A DNA stretch of 64,000 nucleotides. Source: Aliidiomarina sp. B3213. GTDB taxonomy: Bacteria > Pseudomonadota > Gammaproteobacteria > Enterobacterales > Alteromonadaceae. A program made the position numbers and the translations under genes. Below, one piece after another: positions 57,776-64,000 of the stretch. The stretch lies in NCBI RefSeq assembly GCF_003290085.1, contig NZ_QMKJ01000004.1, positions 202,685-266,684 of the forward strand. Direction: 5' to 3'. The notes under the pieces are model-generated. The model ran no database searches. It saw only the letters and a list, made by a program, of their open reading frames with translations, and was not told the origin of the DNA. Position 1 is the stretch's first letter, and each line of letters begins with the position of its first letter.

Positions 57776-59997
57776 GATTTACCTTCCTGTAAGCAACATT
57801 TAGTCTGCTTTAAAAACGATTGAACTTGTTCAAGAGGCATGGGTTTCGCGAAATAGAAACCTTGAGCCTCTTGTATTTTAAGCCCCTCAAAATGCTTACG
57901 TTGCTCTTGAGTTTCAATACCTTCTGCAATGGTAGTTAGTCCTAATTCGTGCCCCATCCGAGTGATGGTTTCAATGATCACCGCTCCACTTTTAGTATCT
58001 GAGTTCTGCACGAATGTGCGGTCTATTTTTAACTTGCTTATGGGTAACTTCTGAATGTAATTCAAAGAAGAGAATCCAACTCCGAAGTCATCTACCGCAA
58101 CACCAACTCCTTCACTTCTTAGACGCTTTAAAATAGCAATAACAGTTTCAGGGTCATCCATAATGATGGACTCGGTGATTTCTATTTCCAGACGACCTTC
58201 AGAAATATTGTATTGTTTTAATACGCGCTCTACCTGAGACGGAAAATCACTATTACGAAACTGAGGAATCGATACATTTACTGCCATTCTAAGAGGGCGT
58301 GCGCATATATCGCTCAGACTTTGTAAATCGCGGCATGCTTCTTCAAGAACCCATGCGCCAATGTCTACGACCAGCCCCGAGTACTCTGCCAATGGAATAA
58401 ACTCATTGGGCGGAATAAAGCTACCGTCTTCTTGTGGCCACCTTAATAAGGCTTCGAAGCCAACGACTTCTCCTGTCGATATATTCACTTGAGGTTGATA
58501 CCAAACCGCTAACTTCTCGTCTCGGAAATCACTCCGTAACCGACGTACTAGATGCAATCTCCTTGAGGTTTCCTCTTCCATTGCCGGGTGGAAATACGCG
58601 TAGCCATCAAGCCGATTCACTTTGGCAGCCTTTAAGGCTATGTAGCCTTGCTTAAGAATGTCTAACCCTGTGCTAGCGCCGTGAGTTTGCGTAAAGCCTG
58701 CAACTAGTTGAACTGGGATTCGATCTTCGCCCGCCATGTACGGTTCTTGAGCAATCTGTCGGATACGTTCGGGGGTTACCTCCTTGCGCGGTCCTATAAC
58801 TCCATAAACATCAGCCCCAATGCGGGCGATAACAACGTCTTCCGAGAATGAACTCTGAAACCTATCACCAATCGCTTTCAATAATGAGTTACCCACTTCT
58901 TGCCCCAGTGTTTCGTTCACATCACTGAAATGACTTACATCACAAATTGCGTAAATATGATCGTGGCCTTCCTCATAAGAAAACTGTAGTAAACGACAAA
59001 ATTCTGCTCTGTTCGGCAATCCTGTGAGTGGGTCTCTGTATGCGGCTGTTCGTAGCTCTTCGAATAAGTTCACGTTTTCAAAGCCAATAGAAATGTTAGC
59101 CAAGAAAATCTCTATAATTTGATGGTCAATATCCTCTAATGGGCGATGGTTGTCCAAGTAGGCTGCGGCATGATGCCCCTTACCTTCGATATAAAATACC
59201 GAGGCACCATCTAAGTAGATATGCGTTTGTGTTTCCAAGCATTTAGTTACCGCACTCTCGACTAATCTATTGTTAATCGACGACAATGATCGTTGAATAG
59301 AGGACGCGTAGTGACCGGCAGCTCCAAGTACGACTATGTCGTCTGTGTTGTCTTCCTTGTGAGTGCGCACACACAACAACCCTTCTGGAGACATACCCAG
59401 AAGTGACGCCAATTGAGTAACAACGCCCTCGGAGAAATTGATAATTGAGTGCCGCTCCATAAGCGTTGCGGCTGCTCGAATAATCTTCTCAAGGCCTTTG
59501 CGGTTTTGGGTGATGGTTTTCAGTTGCCGGTACGACCGAAGTGCTGTAACAACCGTAGTTAAAAGTTTATTGCGAGTTAAATCTGTTTTGGTCTTGTAGT
59601 CGTTGATATCATACGCGGTTATGACTTCCTCTTCAGGAGCATAACCAGGCTGGCCAGTACGAAGTACAATGCGGACGCTTTCGTTTTTTAAATCTTCACG
59701 AATACGCCTTACTGCTTTTAACCCTGCGTCTTCGGCTTCCATTACAACATCCAGCAAAACCATAGCGATATCGGGTTCCGCTTCTAAAATACTTATCGCT
59801 TCTTCTCCACTATATGCGTCGAAGAATTTTAATTGACGCCCCTCTAATACAAGGTCAGACAACGCTAACTTAGTAACAGCATGAATCTCTGGGTCATCAT
59901 CGGCTATCAGTACCTGCCATGGAGCTTTACCACTGTGACTTACTCGTTCGGGTTCATCCGAGAACACTAATAAATCGTCTTTTGCCACTTCACCCAT
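57772..59997 (-). CDS. REC-DUF3369-GGDEF-EAL response regulator
   Basis: A 741-residue c-di-GMP-related regulator. REC domain is about 25-150 with phosphoacceptor D83 (MVLLDVVM). DUF3369 sensor domain is about 165-315, a GGDEF domain about 320-470 and EAL about 480-735. The GGDEF motif is degenerate (GADVY at 394-398), so cyclase activity is unlikely; the EAL domain has EALLRW (515-520), the DDFG loop and EGIET, indicating a working phosphodiesterase. Start at ATG 59997 after GAAGGG; a GTG at 60009 lacks spacing. No partner histidine kinase is nearby. Confidence 0.88.
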   Translation of the reverse strand: MGEVAKDDLLVFSDEPERVSHSGKAPWQVLIADDDPEIHAVTKLALSDLVLEGRQLKFFDAYSGEEAISILEAEPDIAMVLLDVVMEAEDAGLKAVRRIREDLKNESVRIVLRTGQPGYAPEEEVITAYDINDYKTKTDLTRNKLLTTVVTALRSYRQLKTITQNRKGLEKIIRAAATLMERHSIINFSEGVVTQLASLLGMSPEGLLCVRTHKEDNTDDIVVLGAAGHYASSIQRSLSSINNRLVESAVTKCLETQTHIYLDGASVFYIEGKGHHAAAYLDNHRPLEDIDHQIIEIFLANISIGFENVNLFEELRTAAYRDPLTGLPNRAEFCRLLQFSYEEGHDHIYAICDVSHFSDVNETLGQEVGNSLLKAIGDRFQSSFSEDVVIARIGADVYGVIGPRKEVTPERIRQIAQEPYMAGEDRIPVQLVAGFTQTHGASTGLDILKQGYIALKAAKVNRLDGYAYFHPAMEEETSRRLHLVRRLRSDFRDEKLAVWYQPQVNISTGEVVGFEALLRWPQEDGSFIPPNEFIPLAEYSGLVVDIGAWVLEEACRDLQSLSDICARPLRMAVNVSIPQFRNSDFPSQVERVLKQYNISEGRLEIEITESIIMDDPETVIAILKRLRSEGVGVAVDDFGVGFSSLNYIQKLPISKLKIDRTFVQNSDTKSGAVIIETITRMGHELGLTTIAEGIETQEQRKHFEGLKIQEAQGFYFAKPMPLEQVQSFLKQTKCCLQEGKS

Positions 59998-60149
59998 TCG
60001 CCCTTCCACCTTATCTCGATAAGAGAACTACGACGCACTATCGATATTCTAAGTGTAGCCAATAAATAAAAATAAACCGTTCTCAGTTAAATATTTTTCA
60101 TCATAAACCGATAACAGAGGTTAGGGGAAATTGTAGGGAGGTTGAGTCT

Positions 60150-60983
60150 ATGAAATCAGTCACACAGATTCAGCAAAAAAGAGCCAAGCTAAATACACTA
60201 AATAAGCTCGCGCTAAGTTTGGATTCGCTAGGTGTTCTGCCGCGTGACAGCGACAACTTTTTCGGTAATTTAGCTGAACGAGCAAGCAATAGAGCTTCAC
60301 TATTTTCTGAAATGAAGCAGCAGAATATAGAAGCGATTACAGCCTTAGCACTGGAAAAAGCGTCATCACCGTCGTTAGCGCCACCGGAAACCGACTGGCT
60401 GATGGAGTTCATAGAGCTAGCAGAGCGCTCGTCCAACCCAAGAATGCAAGAACTTTGGGCCAAGGTTTTAGTGGCTGAAAGTATGGCTCCTGGAACGTTC
60501 TCTTTAAGAACTCTACGTTTACTTGCAAAAATAACTCCTTATGAAGCAGCAATTTTGCGTAAGGCTAAGTCTATAACGGTACTCGACTATCGACTGAAAC
60601 GAAGTAAGATCATCATTGGTACAGAAGCGCGACCACCAAAATGGAACGTATTGCAACCCCCGTTAAAGAGACAGATTAACTTAGCGAAGTCGGGACTTAA
60701 TTATCCAGATCTACTTACCCTCATGGATATTGGCATTCTACATGGGGAGAGTATTGAGTCTGGCCTGTTAAAGGTCGGAGAGAGTTTAAAGTTTCAATTC
60801 AACGGAGATGTTTTACAAATATGTCCGATGAAACCGAATTCGGTATTGAATTACTTGAAATACACCATGGTAGGCGAAGAGTTGTGCAAGCTTACTAAAG
60901 TAGAGCCTAATAGCCGATATATGAAGTCTTTGGAGGAGAATCTGCATGGTATATTCTCACTCCAAAGAACATCTACTCGTTAA
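60150..60983 (+). CDS. TIGR03899 family protein
   Basis: A 277-residue soluble protein of the TIGR03899 family, known only as conserved in Vibrionales and Alteromonadales. Helical throughout, with the conserved QNIEAITALALE and ERSSNPRMQELWAKVLVAE segments (similar to abortive-infection-like DUF2806 helices), and LRLLAKITPYEAAIL. It has a good ribosome site (AGGGAGG). Function is unknown. Divergent from the EAL regulator and overlapping the convergent TIGR04219 gene by four bases. Confidence 0.75.
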   Translation: MKSVTQIQQKRAKLNTLNKLALSLDSLGVLPRDSDNFFGNLAERASNRASLFSEMKQQNIEAITALALEKASSPSLAPPETDWLMEFIELAERSSNPRMQELWAKVLVAESMAPGTFSLRTLRLLAKITPYEAAILRKAKSITVLDYRLKRSKIIIGTEARPPKWNVLQPPLKRQINLAKSGLNYPDLLTLMDIGILHGESIESGLLKVGESLKFQFNGDVLQICPMKPNSVLNYLKYTMVGEELCKLTKVEPNSRYMKSLEENLHGIFSLQRTSTR

Positions 60984-61750
60984 AAATGGAGCGAAACGTT
61001 CAGGAACGGTCCGGTTAACGAGAAGTCGGTATAAAGGCCAGACGCATCGTCTAGCTGAAAGTCGAACTGGCGATACCCCAGGGCGATCACACCGTCAAAA
61101 GCCATCGTGTCCAAAAACTCATAACGGATTGATGCTTCCATATCGTAAACATCATGATCGCCAATAGGCACGGGCTGACCTTGAGCTCGAACAGAGAACC
61201 CCGTTAGCGGAAGGCCCGCTGTAAGTCTGAGATAGCCCATCGGCACAGTTTCAGAAATGTCTTGGCTGAACGTAGAGTTGCCATCTGAAACCATCATGCT
61301 TCCGTTAAATTTCTTAGCCGACAGACCAAAGTAGAACTCGATCAGGCTATTGTCGAACAAACGATAATAAAGCGTGTATGTGTCGTGGCCAAGATCCCAA
61401 TTTGTTTCCAAATTACCCGGATCGGCGGGTACGTTAAATGTAGTACCGCGGATAGTTAAAGGATTTAAGTGAGCCGCAGTACCAGAACTCTCTAACCACT
61501 GCCGTTGTACCATGACGTTAGGCACGAACGGTACAAAATGATTCACATTAACGCTGAGTCGACTTGCGCCCTCGTCGTCCCAATTCCAGTTATGATCAGA
61601 CGGAGACTGCGTAATCCCACCTTCGTTTTCCGCTTGCCAATATTGAGCCTCTGCATGAACGCCGAACAACCAATCGGCATTGGCGTTTGGTATAACTGCA
61701 ACACCAGCGATTGCTGTTGCAGTGATTAAAGCTAGCTTATTCAATTTCAT
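60980..61750 (-). CDS. TIGR04219 family outer-membrane beta-barrel protein
   Basis: A 256-residue protein with signal peptide (about 1-25, cleavage near ANADW) and a pattern of amphipathic strands ending LNVSLHF, the C-terminal phenylalanine signature of outer-membrane barrels. Fits TIGR04219. W- and Y-rich girdle segments (EAQYWQAENEGG, TYTLYYRLFDN) are visible. Function unknown. It lies 76 bases downstream of the PCu(A)C gene on the same strand. Confidence 0.8.
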   Translation of the reverse strand: MKLNKLALITATAIAGVAVIPNANADWLFGVHAEAQYWQAENEGGITQSPSDHNWNWDDEGASRLSVNVNHFVPFVPNVMVQRQWLESSGTAAHLNPLTIRGTTFNVPADPGNLETNWDLGHDTYTLYYRLFDNSLIEFYFGLSAKKFNGSMMVSDGNSTFSQDISETVPMGYLRLTAGLPLTGFSVRAQGQPVPIGDHDVYDMEASIRYEFLDTMAFDGVIALGYRQFDFQLDDASGLYTDFSLTGPFLNVSLHF

Positions 61751-61826
61751 GTGGATTCCCTTTGTCCGTGTCTATGCTATGTATTTTACTACAAAACAAG
61801 GATATTTCCTGAAGTTAACGGTTTTA

Positions 61827-62264
61827 TTAATGTTGGTGCTGACGCACTAATGGTTTAACTTCTGTTTCTACTTCCACTTGCGTTCCGTCGGAAAATAACA
61901 ATGTTACGCGATGGGTATCGCCAGATACCAAAGGCTGTTGTAAACCAAGAAGCATTAAATGATAACCTCCTGGGCGAAGCATCACCGAGCTACCAGCGTT
62001 AATAGTTAAGCCTTCCATACGCTGCATACGCATTTGACCATTCTCATGCACGTGCTCGTGCACTTGAACTTCGCCAGCTATATCAATCTGAGCGCTAACC
62101 AACACCATGTCGTTTGAACTATGGTTCTCAATGGTACCAAATCCAGCACCATTCGGTTGTCCCGGTATGCTCTCTCTTAACCATAAAGAATCAGCGACTA
62201 TGCCCTGACCTAAAACGGGAAAAGCGAACACAAGCGCGAATAACAAACTCAAACAATAACGCAT
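61827..62264 (-). CDS. PCu(A)C-type periplasmic copper chaperone
   Basis: Periplasmic Cu(I) chaperone delivering copper to the CuA site of cytochrome oxidase. The 145-residue protein has a signal peptide (1-19) and the exact family motif: H69-x10-M80-x21-H102-x-M104. An HQHQH-like C-terminus adds potential metal ligands (RQHQH). No sco gene is adjacent. Separated by about 50 bases from the small membrane protein gene upstream. Confidence 0.93.
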   Translation of the reverse strand: MRYCLSLLFALVFAFPVLGQGIVADSLWLRESIPGQPNGAGFGTIENHSSNDMVLVSAQIDIAGEVQVHEHVHENGQMRMQRMEGLTINAGSSVMLRPGGYHLMLLGLQQPLVSGDTHRVTLLFSDGTQVEVETEVKPLVRQHQH

Positions 62265-62313
62265 ATTAACCCTTGAGAATTAACAAAAATTTGAGCTATC
62301 ACTTTACCCGAAA

Positions 62314-62601
62314 TTAAGCCGCTTGGGTACGCTTATAAAACCATACTGCAATAAGACCAACGATCAGAACCGGTAGCCAAGCACCCATGGTCATAAGTAA
62401 AACCGCAGCGCCCGCAACTAAACAAGCTAAGAAAACGCTACCTAAAACTAGGAACGCCACAAAATAGATAAGGCCACCCACTAGCAAAAGTACGCCTAAT
62501 GAAACGATTAAGCTGAACGCGCCACCCAAGATCGCACCGATTAATGCAGGGCCGAACATCACAGCTAAAATACATAAGAAAATAATACCTAGAACTTTCA
62601 T
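62314..62601 (-). CDS. small hydrophobic membrane protein of unknown function
   Basis: A 95-residue protein with three to four strongly hydrophobic segments and only a short basic tail (YKRTQAA). Start at ATG 62601, with TGGAG upstream; an earlier GTG/ATG frame start at 62619 is less likely. Glycine-rich helices and no cytosolic domain. I do not recognise the family; phage-shock-like small membrane proteins have a similar appearance. Upstream of the PCu(A)C gene on the same strand. Confidence 0.65.
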   Translation of the reverse strand: MKVLGIIFLCILAVMFGPALIGAILGGAFSLIVSLGVLLLVGGLIYFVAFLVLGSVFLACLVAGAAVLLMTMGAWLPVLIVGLIAVWFYKRTQAA

Positions 62602-62619
62602 TTCAAAACTCCAAACCAC

Positions 62620-62796
62620 CGTTAAAGATACAACTACTATTCAATAACAATGCCAAAAAAAATAATTATTAGGTTTCAGATACTTATTCAAATTAAGCAC
62701 CTTATTTGTTGAAACAACGAATGATGAAAGTAGGTCTTTTCACTAAAAAATAGTGATATTCACACTGTTGCAAGAATCACAAGGATAGGGGGTTAA
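62620..62796. other. intergenic region, no gene seen
   Basis: AT-rich 177 bases between two minus-strand genes. It contains CACTA-aaaaaa-TAGTG (about 62740-62755), a weak short hairpin, and likely the promoter of the 95-residue membrane protein. Nothing else is seen. Confidence 0.4.
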
Positions 62797-63441
62797 CTAA
62801 GGATTTCGCGGGACGATTTCTAGTGTATTATGAAACTCAATAATGGTTTCGCGATTAAAAACTTCGACCGCATTATTGGATAATTGAGAAATAATTTCTG
62901 CCTTTGTCTCTTCATCAGTAGAGTGATGTAAAGCCACGGGAAACCGTTCCTCAAATTTATCAACGAACAAAGCCTGCGCCTGATTTGTAACATATAGAGC
63001 TCGGAAGTCATCAGCCATACTCGCAGCAAACAATTGTAACTGTTCCAGACTCATTCTATCTAACGCATAGTAGCCATACCATGAATTTTCGGCCCCTAGC
63101 TGCCATACAAAGTTTCTTAGTTCCATTCCGGATAGTTGAGATATGTCTCTAGACATCAGGACATTAACTTCTTCGACTACCCATTCTGGAATAACGTAAC
63201 CTTCATAAGTCACAGGATCAGCATCGCTTTGCGCAGCAAGATCAGGATCATTTACTTGCTGTACGTCTGGAGAGTCGCGATCGCTAATATCGGACGAAGC
63301 ACGCAAAATCTGATCATTACTAGATGTTAGAGTAGCGGAATTTCCGAGATTGGTTTTCTCATCTTGCCTTAAAAGATCTGGAATAATGAATACACCTGTA
63401 CCTACAAAGGCTAACGTTATTAAGATTAGTAACTTTCGCAT
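62797..63441 (-). CDS. protein of unknown function with N-terminal membrane anchor
   Basis: A 214-residue protein with an N-terminal hydrophobic segment (LLILITLAFVGTGVFII) acting as anchor or uncleaved signal, a serine- and aspartate-rich linker (about 28-75), then a helical domain with WVVEEVNVLMSRDISQL and FVWQLGAENSWYGYYALDRM. Start at ATG 63441 with GGTGA upstream. No known family is recognised. Upstream are palindromic non-coding sequences; the 195 bases downstream carry no gene. Confidence 0.62.
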   Translation of the reverse strand: MRKLLILITLAFVGTGVFIIPDLLRQDEKTNLGNSATLTSSNDQILRASSDISDRDSPDVQQVNDPDLAAQSDADPVTYEGYVIPEWVVEEVNVLMSRDISQLSGMELRNFVWQLGAENSWYGYYALDRMSLEQLQLFAASMADDFRALYVTNQAQALFVDKFEERFPVALHHSTDEETKAEIISQLSNNAVEVFNRETIIEFHNTLEIVPRNP

Positions 63442-63551
63442 ATTCACCAAGTAAGAGAAATTTAACTTTAAGTAATAGCAGGACTTGGTTGGACGTCAAT
63501 GATTGTTCTTTAGCTTACCGAGCTGTTGAATTCGAGGAGTACAACCATCAT

Positions 63552-63578
63552 CGTACAGACCGCACAGCGGTCCGTACG
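63552..63578. repeat. hairpin with 6 + 5 bp stem
   Basis: CGTAC-A-GACCGC / GCGGTC-C-GTACG with an ACA loop. Eleven of twelve positions pair, with one A-C mismatch. Part of the palindrome cluster at the right end. Confidence 0.7.
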
Positions 63579-63604
63579 AACGTAGCTCAATACCTAGCAC
63601 GAAC

Positions 63605-63639
63605 GCACAAGATAGGTGCTCGATGCACCTGGCTTGTGC
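63605..63639. repeat. hairpin with internal loop
   Basis: GCACAAG (63605-63611) pairs with CTTGTGC (63633-63639), and GGTGC (63615-63619) with GCACC (63625-63629); ATA/TGG form an internal loop and TCGAT the apex. Twelve base pairs in total. Confidence 0.7.
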
Positions 63640-63686
63640 TCTGACTTTATAATCTTGTGGAGATAACTCATGTTGAATAAGCATAG

Positions 63687-63810
63687 CTTCCATAAGAAAG
63701 GATTCCGATAGTCTCTCCACAGAGTCTCTGAGACAAGGATGTCGAAGAGAAGCCCCCATGGATGGGTTTACGGCGTCTCTGTGGAGAGACTATCGGGAGC
63801 CTTATGGAAG
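63687..63810. repeat. long inverted repeat, 20-bp perfect arms
   Basis: The arms at 63705-63724 and 63777-63796 are exact reverse complements over 20 bases (CCGATAGTCTCTCCACAGAG versus its complement), with an outer 10-base pair CTTCCATAAG (63687-63696) / CTTATGGAAG (63801-63810). The 52-base interior holds CCCATGGATGGG. It resembles the arm architecture of a miniature inverted-repeat element or a large RNA hairpin, but no direct target duplication or transposase is visible. Confidence 0.75.
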
Positions 63811-63894
63811 TTATGCGCTTAAGCAATGGTTAAATTTAGCCGGGCGCATGAACGAAACCCCAGCTGCTCTGGAATTGGGAGGAGCCATCAACAA

Positions 63895-63923
63895 AAAGCC
63901 CCTCGCTCAACGCGAAGGGCTTT
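63895..63923 (-). terminator. Rho-independent terminator for a gene beyond the right edge
   Basis: AAAGCCC-c-TCGC / GCGA-a-GGGCTTT pair around a TCAAC loop (63895-63923). On the minus strand five T follow (complement of the AAAAA at 63893-63897), so it probably ends a minus-strand transcript entering from the right. Confidence 0.75.
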
Positions 63924-63964
63924 AAGCCTGGACAGGCCTTCGCAGAGCTCAGCCCGTTCAGCAG

Positions 63965-63990
63965 GATGAAGCCAAATTGTTGGCTTCATC
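63965..63990. repeat. perfect 11-bp inverted repeat
   Basis: GATGAAGCCAA (63965-63975) and TTGGCTTCATC (63980-63990) flank ATTG. No T run follows, so it is not a standard terminator. Confidence 0.7.
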
Positions 63991-64000
63991 AAGAACCTGC

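Larger units (their letters stand above)
63442..64000. other. gene-poor region rich in inverted repeats
   Basis: No convincing gene. A minus-strand frame of 87 codons (63496-63759) exists but it reads straight through three hairpins and looks like chance translation. The region carries palindromes at 63552-63578, 63605-63639, 63687-63810 and 63965-63990, and a terminator at 63895-63923. It may be a repeat element or structured RNA; not identified. Confidence 0.5.

Noticed and set aside
63496-63759. 87-codon open frame on the minus strand
   Set aside because: It runs through three hairpins and the left arm of the long inverted repeat, and no ribosome site precedes it. It looks like translation of a repeat; it would need homologues or expression evidence to be kept.
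1-64000. CRISPR arrays, prophage, integrases, transposases, tRNA or rRNA genes
   Set aside because: I looked for regular spacer repeats, cloverleaf or conserved rRNA sequence and typical integrase/transposase motifs and found none.

Overview
The window is a stretch of core chromosome from a Gammaproteobacterium of the Alteromonadales, most likely Idiomarina or a close relative in the Idiomarinaceae. This placement rests on moderate base composition, on gene orders typical of gammaproteobacteria (amgK-murU-djlA divergent from lptD-surA-pdxA-rsmA-apaG-apaH; metK-rsmE-gshB-yqgE-ruvX; sfsA-dksA-gluQ-pcnB-folK-panB-panC; tyrS/mepM/anmK/erpA), and on PanP replacing PanD beside panBC. The genus is inferred, not proven.

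Layout. 1-2.7 kb: phosphate permease (cut by the left edge) with its DUF47 partner, then a DUF481 outer-membrane protein and a lone cyclic-nucleotide-binding protein. 2.8-8.2 kb: the minus-strand carbon operon tkt-epd-pgk-fba, ended by a clear terminator. 8.2-12.3 kb: a MetJ operator, then metK, rsmE, gshB, yqgE and ruvX. 12.4-17.5 kb: an orphan pair (96-aa protein and transglutaminase-like protein), PIN-PhoH ATPase, rluA, a DUF3530 protein and djlA. 17.5-26 kb: cell-wall recycling (murU, amgK) opposite the LPS and OMP assembly operon through apaH. 26-35 kb: a chemoreceptor, tyrS, mepM-like peptidase, anmK, pepQ, a DUF3718 protein, erpA and a DUF6776-like protein. 35-43.4 kb: hemJ, pyrB, hemL, maeA, PBP1b and pepB. 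43.5-51 kb: sfsA through pantothenate synthesis (panB, panC, panP). 51-55.5 kb: TrmB-like methyltransferase, YadGH-type ABC exporter, ubiX and mpl. 55.7-63.4 kb: fbp, ppa, a DUF3299 protein, a REC-DUF3369-GGDEF-EAL regulator, TIGR03899 and TIGR04219 proteins, a PCu(A)C copper chaperone and small orphans.

The genes form coherent modules: sugar-phosphate metabolism (tkt, epd, pgk, fba, fbp, ppa), peptidoglycan recycling and synthesis (anmK, amgK, murU, mpl, mrcB, mepM), outer-membrane biogenesis (lptD, surA), and B6/pantothenate/folate/haem/quinone cofactors (epd, pdxA, panBCP, folK, hemJ, hemL, ubiX).

I see no tRNA, rRNA, CRISPR array, prophage, transposase or defence island. The only clearly non-core stretch is the last 550 bases: four strong inverted repeats (one with 20-bp perfect arms) plus a terminator hairpin, with no convincing gene. 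I found no convincing new multi-gene system. The best leads are that palindrome cluster, an ATG-less pcnB, near-universal abutting convergent gene ends, the TrmB-like paralogue, and two orphan gene pairs.
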